DNA of 64,000 bases from Burkholderiales bacterium Ga0077547 (GTDB lineage: Bacteria; Pseudomonadota; Gammaproteobacteria; Burkholderiales; Burkholderiaceae_C). The position numbers were made by a program, and so were the translations under genes. Below the pieces are notes generated by a model. The model was not told the origin of the DNA. It did not search any database and saw only the letters and a list, made by a program, of their open reading frames with translations. This document shows, in pieces, positions 18,230-34,885 of this stretch. The stretch covers positions 1-64,000 of the forward strand of contig LNEY01000029.1 in assembly GCA_001464195.1 (NCBI GenBank), written 5' to 3'. Each line of letters begins with the position of its first letter. The first letter of the stretch is position 1.

Positions 18230-19437
18230 TTGCCGCTGTAGGTGATGCGGTAGATCGCGCCGTTGTGGTCGTCACTCACCAGCAACGAACCGTCCTTCAT
18301 CACCATCACATCGGCGGGGCGGCCGAGGAACTGGTTGTTCTCGACCAGGCCGGTCAGGAAGGGCTCGACGCGCGACACGCCGCCCTTGCCGTCGGGGAAG
18401 GCCACCACCACATCCGCCGCGTTCTTCTGGGTTCGGTTCCAGGGGCCGTGGCGAGCGATGAAGATCGCGCCTTGGTACTTTGCCGGGAACATCTTGCCGC
18501 TGTAGAAGCGCATGCCCAGTGGCGCCGAATGCGCGCCGAGCTTGGCGGCGGGCTTCACGTAGTCGCTGCAGTTCTTGCCCCAACCCAACTCGGGGTCGGC
18601 AAAGTCGCCGGAGTGGCAGTAGGGGTAGCCAAAGTGCTGTTTGCCGGGTTGGGTGACGACGTTCAACTCATCTTCCGGCAGGTCTTCGCTCAGCCAGTCA
18701 CGCTGGTTGTCGGTGAACCACAGATAGCCGGTCTTGGGCTGGAAGTCGAAGCCCACGGTGTTGCGCATGCCGTGCGCCACCACTTCAACCCCCGAGCCGT
18801 CGAGGTTCATGCGGAAGATCTTGGTGTAGCGATCGTCGCTCTCGCAGATGTTGCACGGCGCGCCCACTGGCACGTACAGCTTGTTGTCAGGGCCGACCTT
18901 GATGAACTTCCAGCCGTGGGGCACGTCGCCCGGCAGCTTGTCGTAGACCATCACGGGTGCCGGCAACTTGTCGAGGTTGGCTTCGATGTTGTCGTAGCGA
19001 ACGATGTCCTTCGGCGTCGCCAGGTACAGGTTGCCCTGGTGGTACTCGATGCCGCTGGGCAGGAACAGCTTTTCAGCCAGCGTCTTCACTTCACGCTGGC
19101 CGCCGTTGTTGACCACCGCATAGAGCTTGCCAGCCGCGAACAGGCTGCTGACGAAGATGGTGCCCTTGTCGCCCTCGCGCATGCTGCGTGCGTCGAGGAT
19201 GTTGCTCACGAAGACCTCGGCCTTGAAGCCCGGCGGCAGCTTCATCTTGGCAATCGGCAACTGGTCGGCTGCGGTCGGGATCGGGAAGGACGGCACCGGC
19301 GCCATCTTGTCGGCCGTCGGATTCTTGGGCCGGCCCTTCGCCCAGAAAGGCTCTTCGGCAGCCGGGGTCTGGGCAAAAACCGTGGTGGCAGTCAGAAGGG
19401 CGGCTGTCAGCGCAGCCAGATGGAAGCGGGATCTCAT
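18226..19437 (-). CDS. PQQ-dependent sugar (sorbosone/glucose) dehydrogenase-like protein
   Basis: 403 residues from ATG 19437, which has an AGAGGAGA site; an in-frame upstream start lacks one. Residues 1-22 are a signal peptide. The propeller has LPPGFKAEVFVSNI, VPHGWKFIKVGPDNKLYVPVG, IFRMNLDGSGVEVVAHGMRNTVGFDF, DLPEDELN and RPADVMVMKDGSLLVSDDHNGAIYRI. These match the soluble aldose sugar dehydrogenase/sorbosone dehydrogenase family, periplasmic quinoproteins that oxidise sugars. No PQQ synthesis genes are in the window, so the cofactor is inferred. Coupled to the downstream cytochrome c gene. Confidence 0.8.
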   Translation of the reverse strand: MRSRFHLAALTAALLTATTVFAQTPAAEEPFWAKGRPKNPTADKMAPVPSFPIPTAADQLPIAKMKLPPGFKAEVFVSNILDARSMREGDKGTIFVSSLFAAGKLYAVVNNGGQREVKTLAEKLFLPSGIEYHQGNLYLATPKDIVRYDNIEANLDKLPAPVMVYDKLPGDVPHGWKFIKVGPDNKLYVPVGAPCNICESDDRYTKIFRMNLDGSGVEVVAHGMRNTVGFDFQPKTGYLWFTDNQRDWLSEDLPEDELNVVTQPGKQHFGYPYCHSGDFADPELGWGKNCSDYVKPAAKLGAHSAPLGMRFYSGKMFPAKYQGAIFIARHGPWNRTQKNAADVVVAFPDGKGGVSRVEPFLTGLVENNQFLGRPADVMVMKDGSLLVSDDHNGAIYRITYSGK

Positions 19438-19554
19438 GCGTGTCTCCTCTGCGGGGCGGGGGTCAGTGGCTCGTCGGGTAGGGCACATCCCCTGCGCGGC
19501 CGGACCGCGTTTGTACCATCGGATGCAGAGCCCAGGGGCGTGCGGCTGCGGAGA

Positions 19555-19980
19555 TCAGGCAACCTTCAACGTCACGTCGATGTTGCCGCGGGTTGCGTTC
19601 GAGTAGGGGCAGACGATGTGCGCCGCTTCCACCAGCTTCTCGACCGCTGCGCGCTCCATGCCGGGAACCGACACCGTCAGCGTGACGGCGATGCTGAATC
19701 CGGTCGGGATCGGACCGATGCCGACATCGGCGGCGATCGAAATGTCCGAGGGCAGGCTGATCTTCTGATTGCCCGCCACGAACTTCATCGCACCGATGAA
19801 GCACGCCGAATAGCCGGCCGCGAACAACTGCTCCGGGTTGGTGCCAAACGCACCGTTGCCGCCGAGTTCCTTCGGTGTCGTCAGCTTGGCCTCAAGCGCC
19901 CCGTCCGACGATTTGGAGATGCCTTCACGGCCTCCGGTGGAGGTGGCGTGGGCGGTGTAGAGGATGGTCTCGGGGGACAT
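19555..19980 (-). CDS. ohr: organic hydroperoxide resistance protein
   Basis: 141 residues from ATG 19980, with an AGGAGC site. It is a member of the OsmC/Ohr family with both redox cysteines (C60 in GYSACFIGAM, C124 in HIVCPYSNATR), the conserved Arg (R18) and Glu (E50). It reduces organic hydroperoxides in the cytoplasm using lipoyl thiols. The NAxRGN ending and the absence of an OsmC-type N-terminus favour Ohr. No ohrR is adjacent. A dyad sits 52-69 bp upstream of the start. Confidence 0.92.
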   Translation of the reverse strand: MSPETILYTAHATSTGGREGISKSSDGALEAKLTTPKELGGNGAFGTNPEQLFAAGYSACFIGAMKFVAGNQKISLPSDISIAADVGIGPIPTGFSIAVTLTVSVPGMERAAVEKLVEAAHIVCPYSNATRGNIDVTLKVA

Positions 19981-20031
19981 GATGTGCTCCTGATGAATTT
20001 GATCTGGGTTGTGGCGGTGGGACTGCATTTG

Positions 20032-20049
20032 AAACTTGCCGCAAAGTTT
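20032..20049. promoter_or_regulatory. AAACTT-N6-AAGTTT dyad upstream of ohr
   Basis: A perfect 6-bp inverted repeat, AT-rich in a GC-rich background, 52-69 bp before ohr. It is a candidate OhrR or other repressor operator, on position alone. Confidence 0.35.
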
Positions 20050-20158
20050 ATGGGCGCCCACGCGACTTGCGTTGGGCACAAGGTCAATCACGCAAACAGC
20101 TAGACGCCGCGAATTCGAACCTCTTGGTCAGCTTTTGCCTGCCCGGACCGGCAGCACC

Positions 20159-22177
<2,019 letters not shown>

Positions 22178-22181
22178 GGCC

Positions 22182-23087
22182 TCACGCCCTCCAGGTTTCG
22201 CTGCGTTTGGCCCAGCGCAGCAGCGCCTCGCGGGTGACCAGCAGCACGGCGTCATCGCCGGCACTTGTTTCCAGCCAGGCCACTTCCAGGCGGCGGAATG
22301 CACGCTCAAAATGCCCGCGCTCGTTGCCGACCTCGAGCACCAGCACCCCGATGTCGCTCAGCTTCGCCGCCGCGTCATCGATGATGCGACGCACCAAGTC
22401 CATACCGTCAACGCCTCCGGCCAGTGCCAGTGCAGGCTCGTGCCGGTATTCCTCGGGCAGTGCGGCCATGCTGCTCGCGTTGACGTAGGGCGGGTTGCAC
22501 AGGATGAGGTCGTATGGGCCGCGCACGCTGGTCAGCAGGTCCGACTTCATCAGCGAGATGCGTTTGCCCAGCTGGTGCCGGTCGACATTGATCTTCGCCA
22601 CCTCGAGCGCTTCATCGGACAGGTCGCAGGCATCGACCTCGACTTCCGGGTAAGCGAGTGCCGCGATCACCGCCAGGCTGCCGTTGCCGGTGCACAGGTC
22701 GAGCACGCGTTGCGTGCGCTCGGACAGCCAAGCATCGAGCGTGCCCTGCTCCTCGCCGTCGACCAGCAGCTCGGCAATGAACGAGCGCGGCACGATCGTG
22801 CGCTCGTCGACGTAGAACGGCACGTTCTGCAGCCACGCTTCGCGCGTCAGGTAGGCGGCGGGCTGGCGGGTCTCGATGCGGCGGGTGATCAGAGCGATGG
22901 CCTTCGCCTCTTCGTCGGCTGACAGCTCGCGCTTGGCATGCAGCTCGAGTGCGTCGAGGTCCATGCCCAGGCTCCACAGCACCAGCCAGGCGGCCTCGTC
23001 GAAGGCATTGGCCGTGCCGTGCCCAAACGAAACGCCCGCCTTTTTGAGGCGGGCGGCTTCGCGCGTGATCAGGTCAAGTAGCGTCAT
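22182..23087 (-). CDS. prmB: ribosomal protein L3 N5-glutamine methyltransferase
   Basis: 301 residues. The SAM-binding motif is LDLCTGNGSLAV (about 129-140) and the catalytic NPPY is at 198-201 (CNPPYVNASSM). The N-terminal helical domain is YfcB-like (FGHGTANAFDEAAWLVLW, VPRSFIAELL). PrmB methylates a glutamine of L3 in 50S assembly; the VPRS segment distinguishes it from PrmC. It sits between the PilU-like gene (45 bp upstream) and the ABC-F gene (4 bp downstream), all in one direction. Confidence 0.92.
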   Translation of the reverse strand: MTLLDLITREAARLKKAGVSFGHGTANAFDEAAWLVLWSLGMDLDALELHAKRELSADEEAKAIALITRRIETRQPAAYLTREAWLQNVPFYVDERTIVPRSFIAELLVDGEEQGTLDAWLSERTQRVLDLCTGNGSLAVIAALAYPEVEVDACDLSDEALEVAKINVDRHQLGKRISLMKSDLLTSVRGPYDLILCNPPYVNASSMAALPEEYRHEPALALAGGVDGMDLVRRIIDDAAAKLSDIGVLVLEVGNERGHFERAFRRLEVAWLETSAGDDAVLLVTREALLRWAKRSETWRA

Positions 23088-23132
23088 CGGGTCGATGTGT
23101 CCGGTGTCATGGGGTCAGCGCCAGTCCAGGCG

Positions 23133-24320
<1,188 letters not shown>

Positions 24321-24348
24321 CGGGATCTCCGGGTCAACGTTGCGAAGT

Positions 24349-25170
24349 TCAGGCGCGCAGCAGGTCGTTGATGCTGGTCTTGGCGCGGGTTTGCGCGTCG
24401 ACCTTCTTGACGATCACCGCGCAGTACAGGCTGTATTTGCCGTCGGCGCTGGGCAGGTTGCCGCTGACCACCACCGAGCCGGCCGGAATGCGGCCGTAGC
24501 TGACCTCGCCGGTGGCGCGGTCGTAGATCTTGGTGCTCTGGCCGATGTACACGCCCATGCTGATCACCGAGTTTTCCTCGACGATCACGCCCTCGACGAT
24601 CTCCGAGCGCGCGCCGATGAAGCAGTTGTCCTCGATGATGGTCGGGTTGGCTTGCATCGGCTCCAGCACGCCGCCGATGCCAACGCCGCCGGACAGGTGC
24701 ACGTTCTTGCCGATCTGCGCGCAGGACCCGACCGCCGCCCAGGTATCCACCATGGTGCCCTCGTCGACGTAGGCGCCGATGTTGACGAAACTGGGCATCA
24801 GCACCACGTTTTTCCCGAGGTAGCTCCCGTGCCGCGCCACCGCTGGCGGCACGATGCGCACGCCCGAAGCGCGCACCGCGGCGTCGTCGATGTGCGAGAA
24901 CTTCGTTTTCACCTTGTCGAAGAAGGTCAGGTCGCCTGCACGCATCAGCTCGTTGTCATTCAGTCGGAACGACAACAGCACCGCCTTCTTGACCCACTGG
25001 TTCACCGTCCACTGGCCCACGCCTTGGCGGTCGGCCACTCGGATGCGCCCCTTGTTCAGGTCGGAGAGCACCGATTCGACGGCCTGGTTGACCTCCGGGT
25101 GGCTGGTGGCGGTCAGGCTGGCGCGGTTCTCCCACGCGGCTTCGATGATGCTCTGGAGGTTGGCGGTCAT
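24349..25170 (-). CDS. dapD: tetrahydrodipicolinate N-succinyltransferase
   Basis: 273 residues from [16 protein letters not shown] (25170), the family length; seven more codons are possible upstream. The N-terminal helical domain is followed by a left-handed beta-helix of hexapeptide repeats ([46 protein letters not shown]). It succinylates tetrahydrodipicolinate in lysine/diaminopimelate synthesis. The next pathway step, dapC, lies immediately upstream in the same direction. Confidence 0.96.
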   Translation of the reverse strand: MTANLQSIIEAAWENRASLTATSHPEVNQAVESVLSDLNKGRIRVADRQGVGQWTVNQWVKKAVLLSFRLNDNELMRAGDLTFFDKVKTKFSHIDDAAVRASGVRIVPPAVARHGSYLGKNVVLMPSFVNIGAYVDEGTMVDTWAAVGSCAQIGKNVHLSGGVGIGGVLEPMQANPTIIEDNCFIGARSEIVEGVIVEENSVISMGVYIGQSTKIYDRATGEVSYGRIPAGSVVVSGNLPSADGKYSLYCAVIVKKVDAQTRAKTSINDLLRA

Positions 25171-25218
25171 GGGCGATTCAAAAGGATGCAATAAGGGCGT
25201 CGCGAGACGGTCAGTGGT

Positions 25219-26430
25219 TCAGTGGCTGCGCAGCGTTTCAGCAAAGGCCACGATGCGCTGGGCGGCTTCGAGGCAATCGCTCGCTTCAGACACCAGCGCC
25301 AGACGGATCCGCCCGGCACCCGGATTCACCCCATCGACCTCGCGTGCCAACAGGCTGCCCGGCAACACCGCCACATTGTATTGAGCGAGCAGCGCGATCG
25401 CGAACGCAATGTCGTCACCGCCAGGGGCCAGTCGTGACACGTCAGCCCACAAGTAAAAACCTGCGTCGGGCAGCGACACATCCATCACCGTCGACAGCAG
25501 CGGTGTGACCTGCGCAAATTTCTGCCGGTACTGCTCGCGGTTGGCGACCACATGCGCCTCGTCGTTCCAAGCCGCGACGCTGGCCGCTTGCACGGTCGGG
25601 CTCATCGCGCTGCCGTGGTAGGTGCGGTAGAGCAAGAAGGCCTTCAGGATCTCGGCATCCCCGGCGACGAAACCGCTGCGCATGCCCGGCACGTTGGAGC
25701 GCTTGGACAGACTGGTGAACGCCACCAGCCGGCGGAAATCGCTGCGCCCCAGTTGCACCGCCGCTTCCAGCGACCCGAGCGGTGGCACATCGCGGAAGTA
25801 GATCTCGGAGTAGCACTCGTCCGATGCGATCACGAAGCCGTGCTGGTCGCTCAGATCAAACAGCGTCTTCCATTCGGCGAGCGGCATCACCGCACCGGTG
25901 GGGTTGCCAGGCGAGCAGACGTAGAGCAACTGCGTGCGCGCCCAGGTGGATTCGGGCACCGAGGCCCAGTCCGCCGCGAACTGGCGCGCCGGGTCGCTGT
26001 TCACGAAGGCCACGCGAGCGCCGGCCAGCAAGGCCGCGCCTTCGTAGATTTGATAGAACGGGTTCGGGCAGACCACCGTCGCATCGTCCCGGGTCGGATC
26101 GATCACCGTCTGCGCCAGCGCGAACAGCGCCTCGCGCGATCCGTTCACCGGCAACACCTCGCGCGTCTCGTCGACCGTGATGCCGTAGCGCCCGGTGATC
26201 CACTGGGCGATGGCGGCCCGCAGCGTGGGCTCGCCGGCAGTGGCCGGATAGCTGGCCAGCCCTTTCAGATTCGCCACCAGCGCCTCGGTCACCAATGGCG
26301 GCGTCGGGTGCTTCGGCTCGCCGATGCCCAGGCTGATGGGGTGATACGACGGGTTCGGCGTGATCTGTCGGGTCAATGCTCGCAGACGCTCGAACGGGTA
26401 GGGCTGCAGCAGCGCGAGCAGGGGATTCAT
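25219..26430 (-). CDS. dapC: succinyldiaminopimelate transaminase
   Basis: 403 residues from MNPLLALLQPYPFERL (26430). It is a class I/II aminotransferase with NPFYQIYEG, SPGNPTGAVMP, the Asp of SDECYSEIYF and the PLP lysine K243 (TSLSKRSNVPGMRSGF). It makes N-succinyl-LL-diaminopimelate. It begins the dapC-dapD unit and is divergent from smc across about 210 bp. The next enzyme, DapE, is not found in this cluster. Confidence 0.92.
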   Translation of the reverse strand: MNPLLALLQPYPFERLRALTRQITPNPSYHPISLGIGEPKHPTPPLVTEALVANLKGLASYPATAGEPTLRAAIAQWITGRYGITVDETREVLPVNGSREALFALAQTVIDPTRDDATVVCPNPFYQIYEGAALLAGARVAFVNSDPARQFAADWASVPESTWARTQLLYVCSPGNPTGAVMPLAEWKTLFDLSDQHGFVIASDECYSEIYFRDVPPLGSLEAAVQLGRSDFRRLVAFTSLSKRSNVPGMRSGFVAGDAEILKAFLLYRTYHGSAMSPTVQAASVAAWNDEAHVVANREQYRQKFAQVTPLLSTVMDVSLPDAGFYLWADVSRLAPGGDDIAFAIALLAQYNVAVLPGSLLAREVDGVNPGAGRIRLALVSEASDCLEAAQRIVAFAETLRSH

Positions 26431-26642
26431 CGTCGAATTATCAGCGGGGCGTTGGGGCCAGCCCCGCAGCGCCCGTGCGGATGGTGACCGGCGGTAACGC
26501 ATCCTGAGAGCGGCAATTTCGCACACCGGCGATGCTATGATCCTCCGCTGCCAAAAGCCCGCGCAGGCCGGTTTTTGTTCAATAAAATCAACGACTTACG
26601 CGCTCTATCTCTGATGGGGCGCGCTGGAATCCGCTCTCGTCC

Positions 26643-29600
26643 ATGCGCCTGAATTCCATCAAGCTCTCCGGCTTCAAGTCGTTCGCCGATCCCACCCATT
26701 TCCAGCTGCCCGGCCAACTGGTCGGCGTGGTCGGACCCAATGGCTGCGGCAAGTCCAACATCATGGACGCAGTGCGCTGGGTGCTCGGCGAAAGCAAGGC
26801 CAGCGAGCTGCGCGGCGAGTCGATGCAGGACGTGATCTTCAATGGCTCCGGCCAGCGCAAGCCGGCCAGCCGCGCCAGCGTCGAGCTGGTGTTCAGCAAC
26901 GAAGATGCGCGTGCTGGCGGCCAGTGGAACCAGTTCGCCGAGATCGCCGTCAAGCGCGTGCTGACCCGTGATGGCAGCAGCAGCTATCACATCAACAACC
27001 AACCAGTGCGCCGCCGCGATGTGCAGGATGTGTTCCTCGGCACCGGCCTGGGCCCACGCGCCTACGCCATCATCGGCCAGGGCACGATCAGCCGGATCAT
27101 CGAGAGCAAGCCCGAAGAGCTGCGGATGTTCCTGGAAGAAGCCGCAGGCGTCTCGAAGTACAAGGAGCGCCGTCGCGAAACCGAGAACCGGCTGCGTGAC
27201 ACCCGCGACAACCTGACGCGCGTCGAAGACATCCTGCGCGAGCTGAACGGCAACCTCGACAAGCTCGAAAAGCAGGCCGAGGTGGCGGGCCGCTACCGCA
27301 GCTTGCAAGACGATGGCACGCTGAAGCTGCACCAGCTCTGGTTCTTGCGCCATCGCGATGCCGCCGGTGAGCAGCAGCGCATCGAGAAAGAGGTGGCTGC
27401 TGCCATCGTCGCTCTGGAATCCAAGACCGCCGAGCTGCGACAGGGCGAGGCCGAGCTCGAAACCATCCGCCAGGCGCACTACGCCGCCAGCGACGAGTTG
27501 CATGCGTCTCAAGGCCGACTGGCCGAAGCTGCGCTCGAGGTCAGCCGCCTCGAAGAGCGTATCCGCTACGTGGTCGAAGGCCGTCAGCGCGCCGAACAGC
27601 GGCTGGCCGAACTGGTGCTGCAAACGGCGCAATGGGCCGATCGCCGCGCGCAGGCCGAAGGCGAACTGGAACAGCTGGCAGAACAGGTCGCGAGCGCCGA
27701 CGAGCACAGCGAGGTGCTGGCGGCACAGGCCGAAGAGCAGGCCGACCGTCTGCCCAGCCTGGAAGACGCGGTGCGCGCCGCGCAATCGGCGGCCAGTGCG
27801 CAGCGCACGCTGGTGGCCAGCGTGCAGCAGCAGATTCAGCTGCTGGCCAGCGAGAGCCGCAACATTGAGGACCAAAGCCGCCAGCTCGCAGCGCGCCGCG
27901 AGCGGCTGGCCGGCGAGAAGCGCCAGCTCGCCGCGCCCGACGCCGAACGGATCGCGCACCTGAAGCAGCAGTTCAGCAACGCAGAAGCCTCGCGCGAAAT
28001 CGCCGAGGCGCGGCTGGGCGAGCTGAACGAGCAGGTGCCGTCGCTCGACGATGCCCGACGGGCGCGGCAGGCCGAGATCAACACCGAAGCTGCCAGGCAA
28101 ACCGATTTCGGCGCCCGCCTCGACGCCTTGCGTGCCTTGCAAGAGAAGGTGCAGACCGAAGGCAAGCTGCGGCCCTGGCTGGCCAAGCACGGACTCGACG
28201 GACTGGCCGGCTTGTGGACTCGCATCCACATCGAATCTGGCTGGGAGACCGCACTCGAAGCGGCGCTGCGCGAGCGCATCCATGCGTTGGAGGTGGGCCG
28301 CGTGGACACGGTGCGCGCGTTCGCGGCCGACGCACCGCCGGCCAAGCTGGTGTTCTACACACCGCCGGTGGCCGGCACGACGCAGACGAGTTCAAACGCG
28401 ACACTGCCGCGCCTCAGCGACCTGCTGCGCCTTGGCGATGCGGGCTTGAAGGCGCTGCTGACCGATTGGCTCGAAGGCGTCTACACCGCGGCGAGCCTCG
28501 ACGAGGCGCTGGCAGCCCGGTCGCGCCTGCAGCACGGCGAGGTGCTGATGACCCGCGAAGGGCATGCGGTCAGCGCGCACGCGGTGTCGTTCTACGCACC
28601 CGACTCCGAACAGGCCGGCCTGCTGGCCCGCGCGCAGGACATCGAGAACCTCGACCGCCAGTGGCGCGCGCAGACGCTGATCGCCGACGACGCGCGCGGC
28701 GCACTGATCCGCGCCGAAGCGGCGTACAGCAGCGCCTCGGAGCACCTCGCCACTGCGCGCCGCGAATCGGCCGAGGCTCAGGGCCGCGCACACCAGTTGC
28801 AGGTCGAACTGCTGCGGCTGACCCAGCAGGCCGAGCAGACGCAATCGAGGTCGGCGCAGTTGGACGATGAACTCGCCGAGATCGATGCGCAGCAAGAAGA
28901 CCTGACTGAGCGCCGCGCGACGGGCGAAGCGCGATTCGAAGACCTCGACATCGAGCTCGCGACCACCCAGGAGTGCCACGCCGAACTCGACGACGCGGTG
29001 ATCCAGGCCGAGCGCACGCTGGCCGCCGCCCGTGAGCAGCTGCGCGCGCTGGAACGTCAGGCGCAGGAATCGCAGTTCGCTTCGCGCTCGTTGGCGGCGC
29101 GGCGCAGCGAGTTGCAGCGCGGCATCGAGACGGCCGTGCAGCAAATCGCGAGCAACGCGCAGGCCGAAACGCAGCTGAACGAGGAACTGGTGCGCTACAC
29201 CGACGCGTCGGCGCAGGCGGGGCTGCAAGAGGCCCTGGCCCTGAAGCTGGACCGCGAAGCCGCTCTCGCCGCCCAGCGCAGTGAGTACGACGACCTGACG
29301 CTGCGTCTGCGTCGCGCCGACGAGCAGCGGATGGCGCACGAGCAAAGCCTGCAGCCGCTGCGCGACCGCATCACGAAGCTGCAGCTCGAAGCGCAGGCCG
29401 CGCAACTGGGCGGTGCGCAGTACCTCGACCAGCTGGTGGCGGCCAACGTCGACTTCGAGGCGCTGGCGCAGGGTATCGAGAACCAGGGCGTGCGGCTGCA
29501 CGGTCTGCAGACCGAGATCGACCGCATCAACCGCGAGATTGCGGCCTTGGGGGCGGTGAACCTCGCCGCACTCGAAGAATTGACGACCGCGCGCGAGCGC

Positions 29601-30160
29601 AAGACCTTTCTCGATGCGCAGAACGCCGACCTGATGGATGCCATCGGCACGCTCGAAGGCGCGATCCACAAGATCGACCTCGAAACCCGCGACCTGCTCG
29701 GCACCACCTTCAACCAGGTCAATGAGCACTTCGGCCGCATGTTCCCGTCGCTGTTCGGCGGTGGGCAGGCCAAGCTGGTGATGACGGGCGACGAGATCCT
29801 CGACGCCGGCGTGCAGGTGATGGCGCAGCCGCCCGGCAAGAAGAACAGCACGATTCATCTGCTGTCGGGGGGTGAGAAGGCGCTGACGGCCATCGCCTTG
29901 GTGTTCGCGATCTTCCAGCTGAACCCGGCCCCGTTCTGTCTGCTCGACGAGGTCGATGCACCGCTCGACGACGCCAACACCGAGCGCTACGCCAAGCTGG
30001 TCAAGGAGATGGCCAAGGGCACGCAGTTCCTGTTCATCAGCCACAACAAGATCGCGATGGAGATGGCCGTGCAACTGATCGGCGTGACCATGCAGGAGCA
30101 GGGCGTGTCTCGCATCGTGGCGGTGGACATGGCCGAGGCCGTCAGCCTGGCGGAGGCGGC

Positions 30161-30164
<4 letters not shown>
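26643..30164 (+). CDS. smc: chromosome segregation protein SMC
   Basis: 1173 residues. The N-terminal ATPase half has Walker A GPNGCGKSN (31-39), followed by long coiled coils rich in Glu/Gln/Arg/Ala, a hinge at about 505-650 and a second coiled coil. The C-terminal half has signature LLSGGEKAL (about 1073) and Walker B FCLLDEVDAPLDD (about 1097). SMC dimers with ScpAB compact and separate chromosomes. It opens the smc-zipA-ligA operon, with a 4-bp ATGA overlap to zipA. Confidence 0.97.
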
Positions 30165-33416
<3,252 letters not shown>

Positions 33417-33746
33417 TACCGCACGGAAAGAACCGGCGATGAACAGCTCCAGCCGCAAGGGTGTTAAGACCACAAAGAGCGCAGCCGAGAAAACTGGGGG
33501 TGTAAACAAGCTCAGGGACTGTGGCGCAGACACCTGACTTCAGGTCAGAACTGCAAGAACGAAAATTCTGGGAGCGAACCGATTCCACTTTGCGTGTCGA
33601 TTGGTCGACGGAAGAGCGCGTGCGCCTGGCGAGCCTAAAACCCGCGTCGGAAGCAATCTTGCTGGATTGGTGAGTGATAAAGCGTCTCACGAGGGAAGTG
33701 TCGGGAATGCAATTTGGGTCTATTTGCCGATGACACCTTTTTGCGA
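33417..33746. other. intergenic stretch of lower GC content, no gene found
   Basis: Immediately after ligA the base composition falls and stays lower to about 34.7 kb. A small dyad CTGAC-TTCAG-GTCAG is near 33536. The open frames here are short, conflict with each other, and look like no family. It is probably the left flank of an acquired segment. Confidence 0.4.
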
Positions 33747-34646
33747 ATGCCCTGCGCGCGCCAGATAGTTGATTTAGCTTCACAACACAGAGTTACTGCT
33801 ACCGCGATGAGCCCCAACGACCTCGCTCGATATCTTGCAGTCCTGCATGCGGCTGGCATCACAAACGCGGACTTCACACGCCTGCATCACTTCTCAACGA
33901 AAGGGCGCTCTGTTTACTTGCTGGATGCAATCTCATACTTTGAATCCAAGAGATCGCTGCGAGGGAACAATCTCGCCCTTGCAGACCGCTGCAAGTACGT
34001 TGCAGACCAGATGCAAATGGGTCGACATGACAAGGTAAACCTTCTCAACGAGGCGCTTGCACGATGGCCCTTGAATCATGCTGAAGTGCCTGTTGTTGCT
34101 CGTGCTGTTCGCCCTGCAAAGCCCCGAGGAAAAGCTACAAAAATCTCAGCGAGGTTGGCTTCTAAGCAACTCGGCGATGCTGGAGAGGAGCTGGCAGTTC
34201 AGCTCTTGAGGCAGCATGGCTACACCGCGTCGCTTCTGACCAGGAACTTCCCAACGTACGACATTGAAGTAAGCGCCGCTGACACCAACTTCCGCGTGTC
34301 CGTCAAAGTCGCACGTGCCCAACAGCATCTACGGCTGGGCTCTAGATCGTCCGTCGACAGACTGAGCAAAGGCAATTTCATTTTTGCGTTTTTGGCTAAC
34401 TTATCCAAAGAAGTGAGCCTCGTTCCGGGTGGATACAGGCTACTGATACTGCCTGCCGCAGAGGTACGAGACTACGCACTTTCAGTGCATGACTCGTACT
34501 GGGCTGCGAGGGGAACGGCTGATGGCTACAGCGTGATGATCAAGGCACATGACCTAAATCACATCGATGTGTGGCGTCGTTGGTCTGCTACTTATGAAGA
34601 CGCGTGGCAGCTACTTCCACCGCCGCGCAACCCGACGGTAGACTGA
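33747..34646 (+). CDS. unknown protein with PD-(D/E)XK nuclease-like C-terminal half
   Basis: About 299 residues if it starts at ATG 33747 (MPCARQIVDLASQ); ATG 33807 (MSPNDLARYL) is equally possible. The N-terminal part (LARYLAVLHAAGITNADFTRLHHF, SVYLLDAISYFESKRSL) is helical and could bind DNA or protein. The middle reads GDAGEELAVQLLRQHGY, then YDIEVSA...FRVSVKVA, the E...D-x(n)-V-x-V-K pattern of restriction-endonuclease-like folds. Catalysis is not proven. GC content is visibly lower than in ligA and acnB, suggesting transfer. It lies 20 bp upstream of a toxin-antitoxin pair. Confidence 0.6.
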   Translation: MPCARQIVDLASQHRVTATAMSPNDLARYLAVLHAAGITNADFTRLHHFSTKGRSVYLLDAISYFESKRSLRGNNLALADRCKYVADQMQMGRHDKVNLLNEALARWPLNHAEVPVVARAVRPAKPRGKATKISARLASKQLGDAGEELAVQLLRQHGYTASLLTRNFPTYDIEVSAADTNFRVSVKVARAQQHLRLGSRSSVDRLSKGNFIFAFLANLSKEVSLVPGGYRLLILPAAEVRDYALSVHDSYWAARGTADGYSVMIKAHDLNHIDVWRRWSATYEDAWQLLPPPRNPTVD

Positions 34647-34666
34647 CGTTTTGCTAGGAGTCGGCC

Positions 34667-34885
34667 ATGAAATCCCCTCGCGTCATTTCAGACCCCGAGA
34701 TCGTCGGTGGAACGCCAGTGTTCATCGGCACACGGGTGCCTGTGCGCATTCTCTTTGAGCACCTGGAAGCTGGCGATTCCTTGGAGGTTTTCATCGAGGA
34801 CTTCCCCTCGGTTAGTCGGGAACTCGCGATTCAGGTTCTCGAAGACGCCCGGCTGGCGCTGGTGCTCGATGCGCATCCTGCTTGA
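34667..34885 (+). CDS. DUF433 family antitoxin
   Basis: 72 residues from ATG 34667, with an AGGAG site. The opening RVISDPEIVGGTPVFIGTRVPV and the middle VRILFEHLEAGDSLEVFIEDFPSVS are the DUF433 wing-helix signature of VapB-like antitoxins. The gene overlaps the downstream toxin by 17 bp, a common toxin-antitoxin arrangement. It probably binds its own promoter and neutralises the toxin. Confidence 0.85.
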   Translation: MKSPRVISDPEIVGGTPVFIGTRVPVRILFEHLEAGDSLEVFIEDFPSVSRELAIQVLEDARLALVLDAHPA

